Source: Phycisphaerales bacterium
GTDB lineage: Bacteria; Planctomycetota; Phycisphaerae; Tepidisphaerales; Tepidisphaeraceae
Length of the DNA stretch: 6,320 nucleotides
Direction of reading: 5' to 3'
NCBI GenBank assembly: GCA_003153655.1
Contig: PMAK01000290.1
Location: forward strand, 5,561-11,880
This document shows positions 5,924-6,320 of the stretch, one piece after another (positions within the stretch are counted from its first letter, which is position 1; every line of letters starts with the position of its first letter). Under the pieces are notes generated by a model. That model did not search any database, was not told the DNA's origin, and worked only from the letters and a program-made list of their open reading frames with translations. Both the position numbers and the translations under genes were made by a program.

Positions 5924-6320
5924 CTAACTCGAGCGCGCACGCAGCATTTCGATCATCTTTCTAATCCGTGACTCCCTTGTCTCCACCTTCTTAGCCGAGT
6001 TGATCCACTCCATATATTCCTTGCGATGCGAATAAGACAATCGATCAAACACATCCTTGATCTTCGCATCAACCAGCGCCGCCCGAACATCCTTCCGCAC
6101 TCCAACAATCCGCGGCTTCATATCCTCCTCCATCACCACATGAACCCTATCCCCAACATCCTTACCAATCGCCCCCCGTATCTGCTTATTCAAAATCATC
6201 ACATGCCGCGGCCCGCAAACCTTCATCCGCATAATCGAACTGCGAAACTCGACGCCATCAACCAAACATCGCACCTTCACCCGCTTCTTCCCAAACACCT
6301 TCTCCACATCAAACGGCATC
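5924..6320 (-). CDS. DUF1905 / YdeI-OmpD-associated (OmdA-type) protein, probably 5' partial
   Basis: Reading leftward from the right edge, 131 residues end at TAG (5924-5926). Residues 1-65 match the DUF1905 beta-barrel domain (PFDVEKVFGKKRVKV, DGVEFRSS, then AIGKDVGDRVHVVME). Residues 70-128 match the helical YdeI/OmpD-associated domain, with FDRLSYSHRKEYMEWI and AKKVETRESRIRKMIEML as hallmarks. Members of this family are annotated as bacteriocin-protection proteins, but their molecular activity is poorly known, so that name should be treated with care. The visible ATG (6317-6319) falls where relatives have an internal VPFDVE, with one more beta strand before it; the true start is therefore probably some 15-20 codons beyond the edge. 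It is convergent with the DUF3592 gene, and its promoter is not visible. Confidence 0.85.
   Translation of the reverse strand, partial: MPFDVEKVFGKKRVKVRCLVDGVEFRSSIMRMKVCGPRHVMILNKQIRGAIGKDVGDRVHVVMEEDMKPRIVGVRKDVRAALVDAKIKDVFDRLSYSHRKEYMEWINSAKKVETRESRIRKMIEMLRARSS

Noticed and set aside
5746..5940. 64-codon hydrophobic minus-strand frame between the convergent genes
   Set aside because: It overlaps the ends of both real genes, has no ribosome binding site or family resemblance, and its hydrophobicity follows from the T-rich minus strand.

Overview
The window looks like a piece of a moderately high-GC genome, most likely from the Planctomycetota (Phycisphaerae-like) or a related PVC-group bacterium. 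This rests on the character of the proteins (a planctomycete-style polysaccharide esterase, duplicated DUF3592 modules, a divergent PurA) and on the scarcity of Shine-Dalgarno sites. It is an inference from style; there is no rRNA or other marker to settle it. No tRNA, rRNA, CRISPR array, transposase or phage gene was seen.

Layout. (1) 1-1763, plus strand: the 3' part of a large secreted-type polysaccharide enzyme. The frame is open to the left edge. It encodes the C-terminal half of a GH26 (beta-mannanase-type) domain, a beta-sandwich linker domain and a CE7-like acetyl esterase domain. (2) 1764-1938: an intergenic region with a perfect 29-bp inverted repeat built from a 7-bp unit, then a strong sigma70-type promoter and a ribosome binding site. 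(3) 1939-3234, plus strand: purA, adenylosuccinate synthetase, full length, with two unusual active-site substitutions. (4) 3235-3439: a stem-loop that may terminate purA, an AT-rich stretch, and a cluster of short complementary arms just before the next gene. (5) 3440-4117 and 4147-5781, plus strand: a conserved-looking protein of unknown function with faint HD-domain resemblance, then a six-helix membrane protein with two DUF3592 modules. They lie 29 nt apart and are probably cotranscribed. (6) 5782-5923: a short convergent intergenic region with no convincing terminator. (7) 5924 to the right edge, minus strand: a DUF1905 / YdeI-OmpD-associated protein whose N-terminus is probably outside the window.

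The genes do not form an obvious single pathway: one polysaccharide-degrading enzyme, one purine-biosynthesis housekeeping gene, a pair of poorly known genes and one stand-alone small protein. I do not see a convincing new defence, mobile or biosynthetic system. The parts most worth attention are the GH26-esterase fusion with its divergent CE7 motifs, the PurA substitutions in the IMP and GTP sites, the heptad-repeat hairpin, and the paired-cysteine DUF3592 protein. The plus strand is strongly C-rich and G-poor through nearly the whole window, including under the minus-strand gene, which suggests a replication-strand bias.
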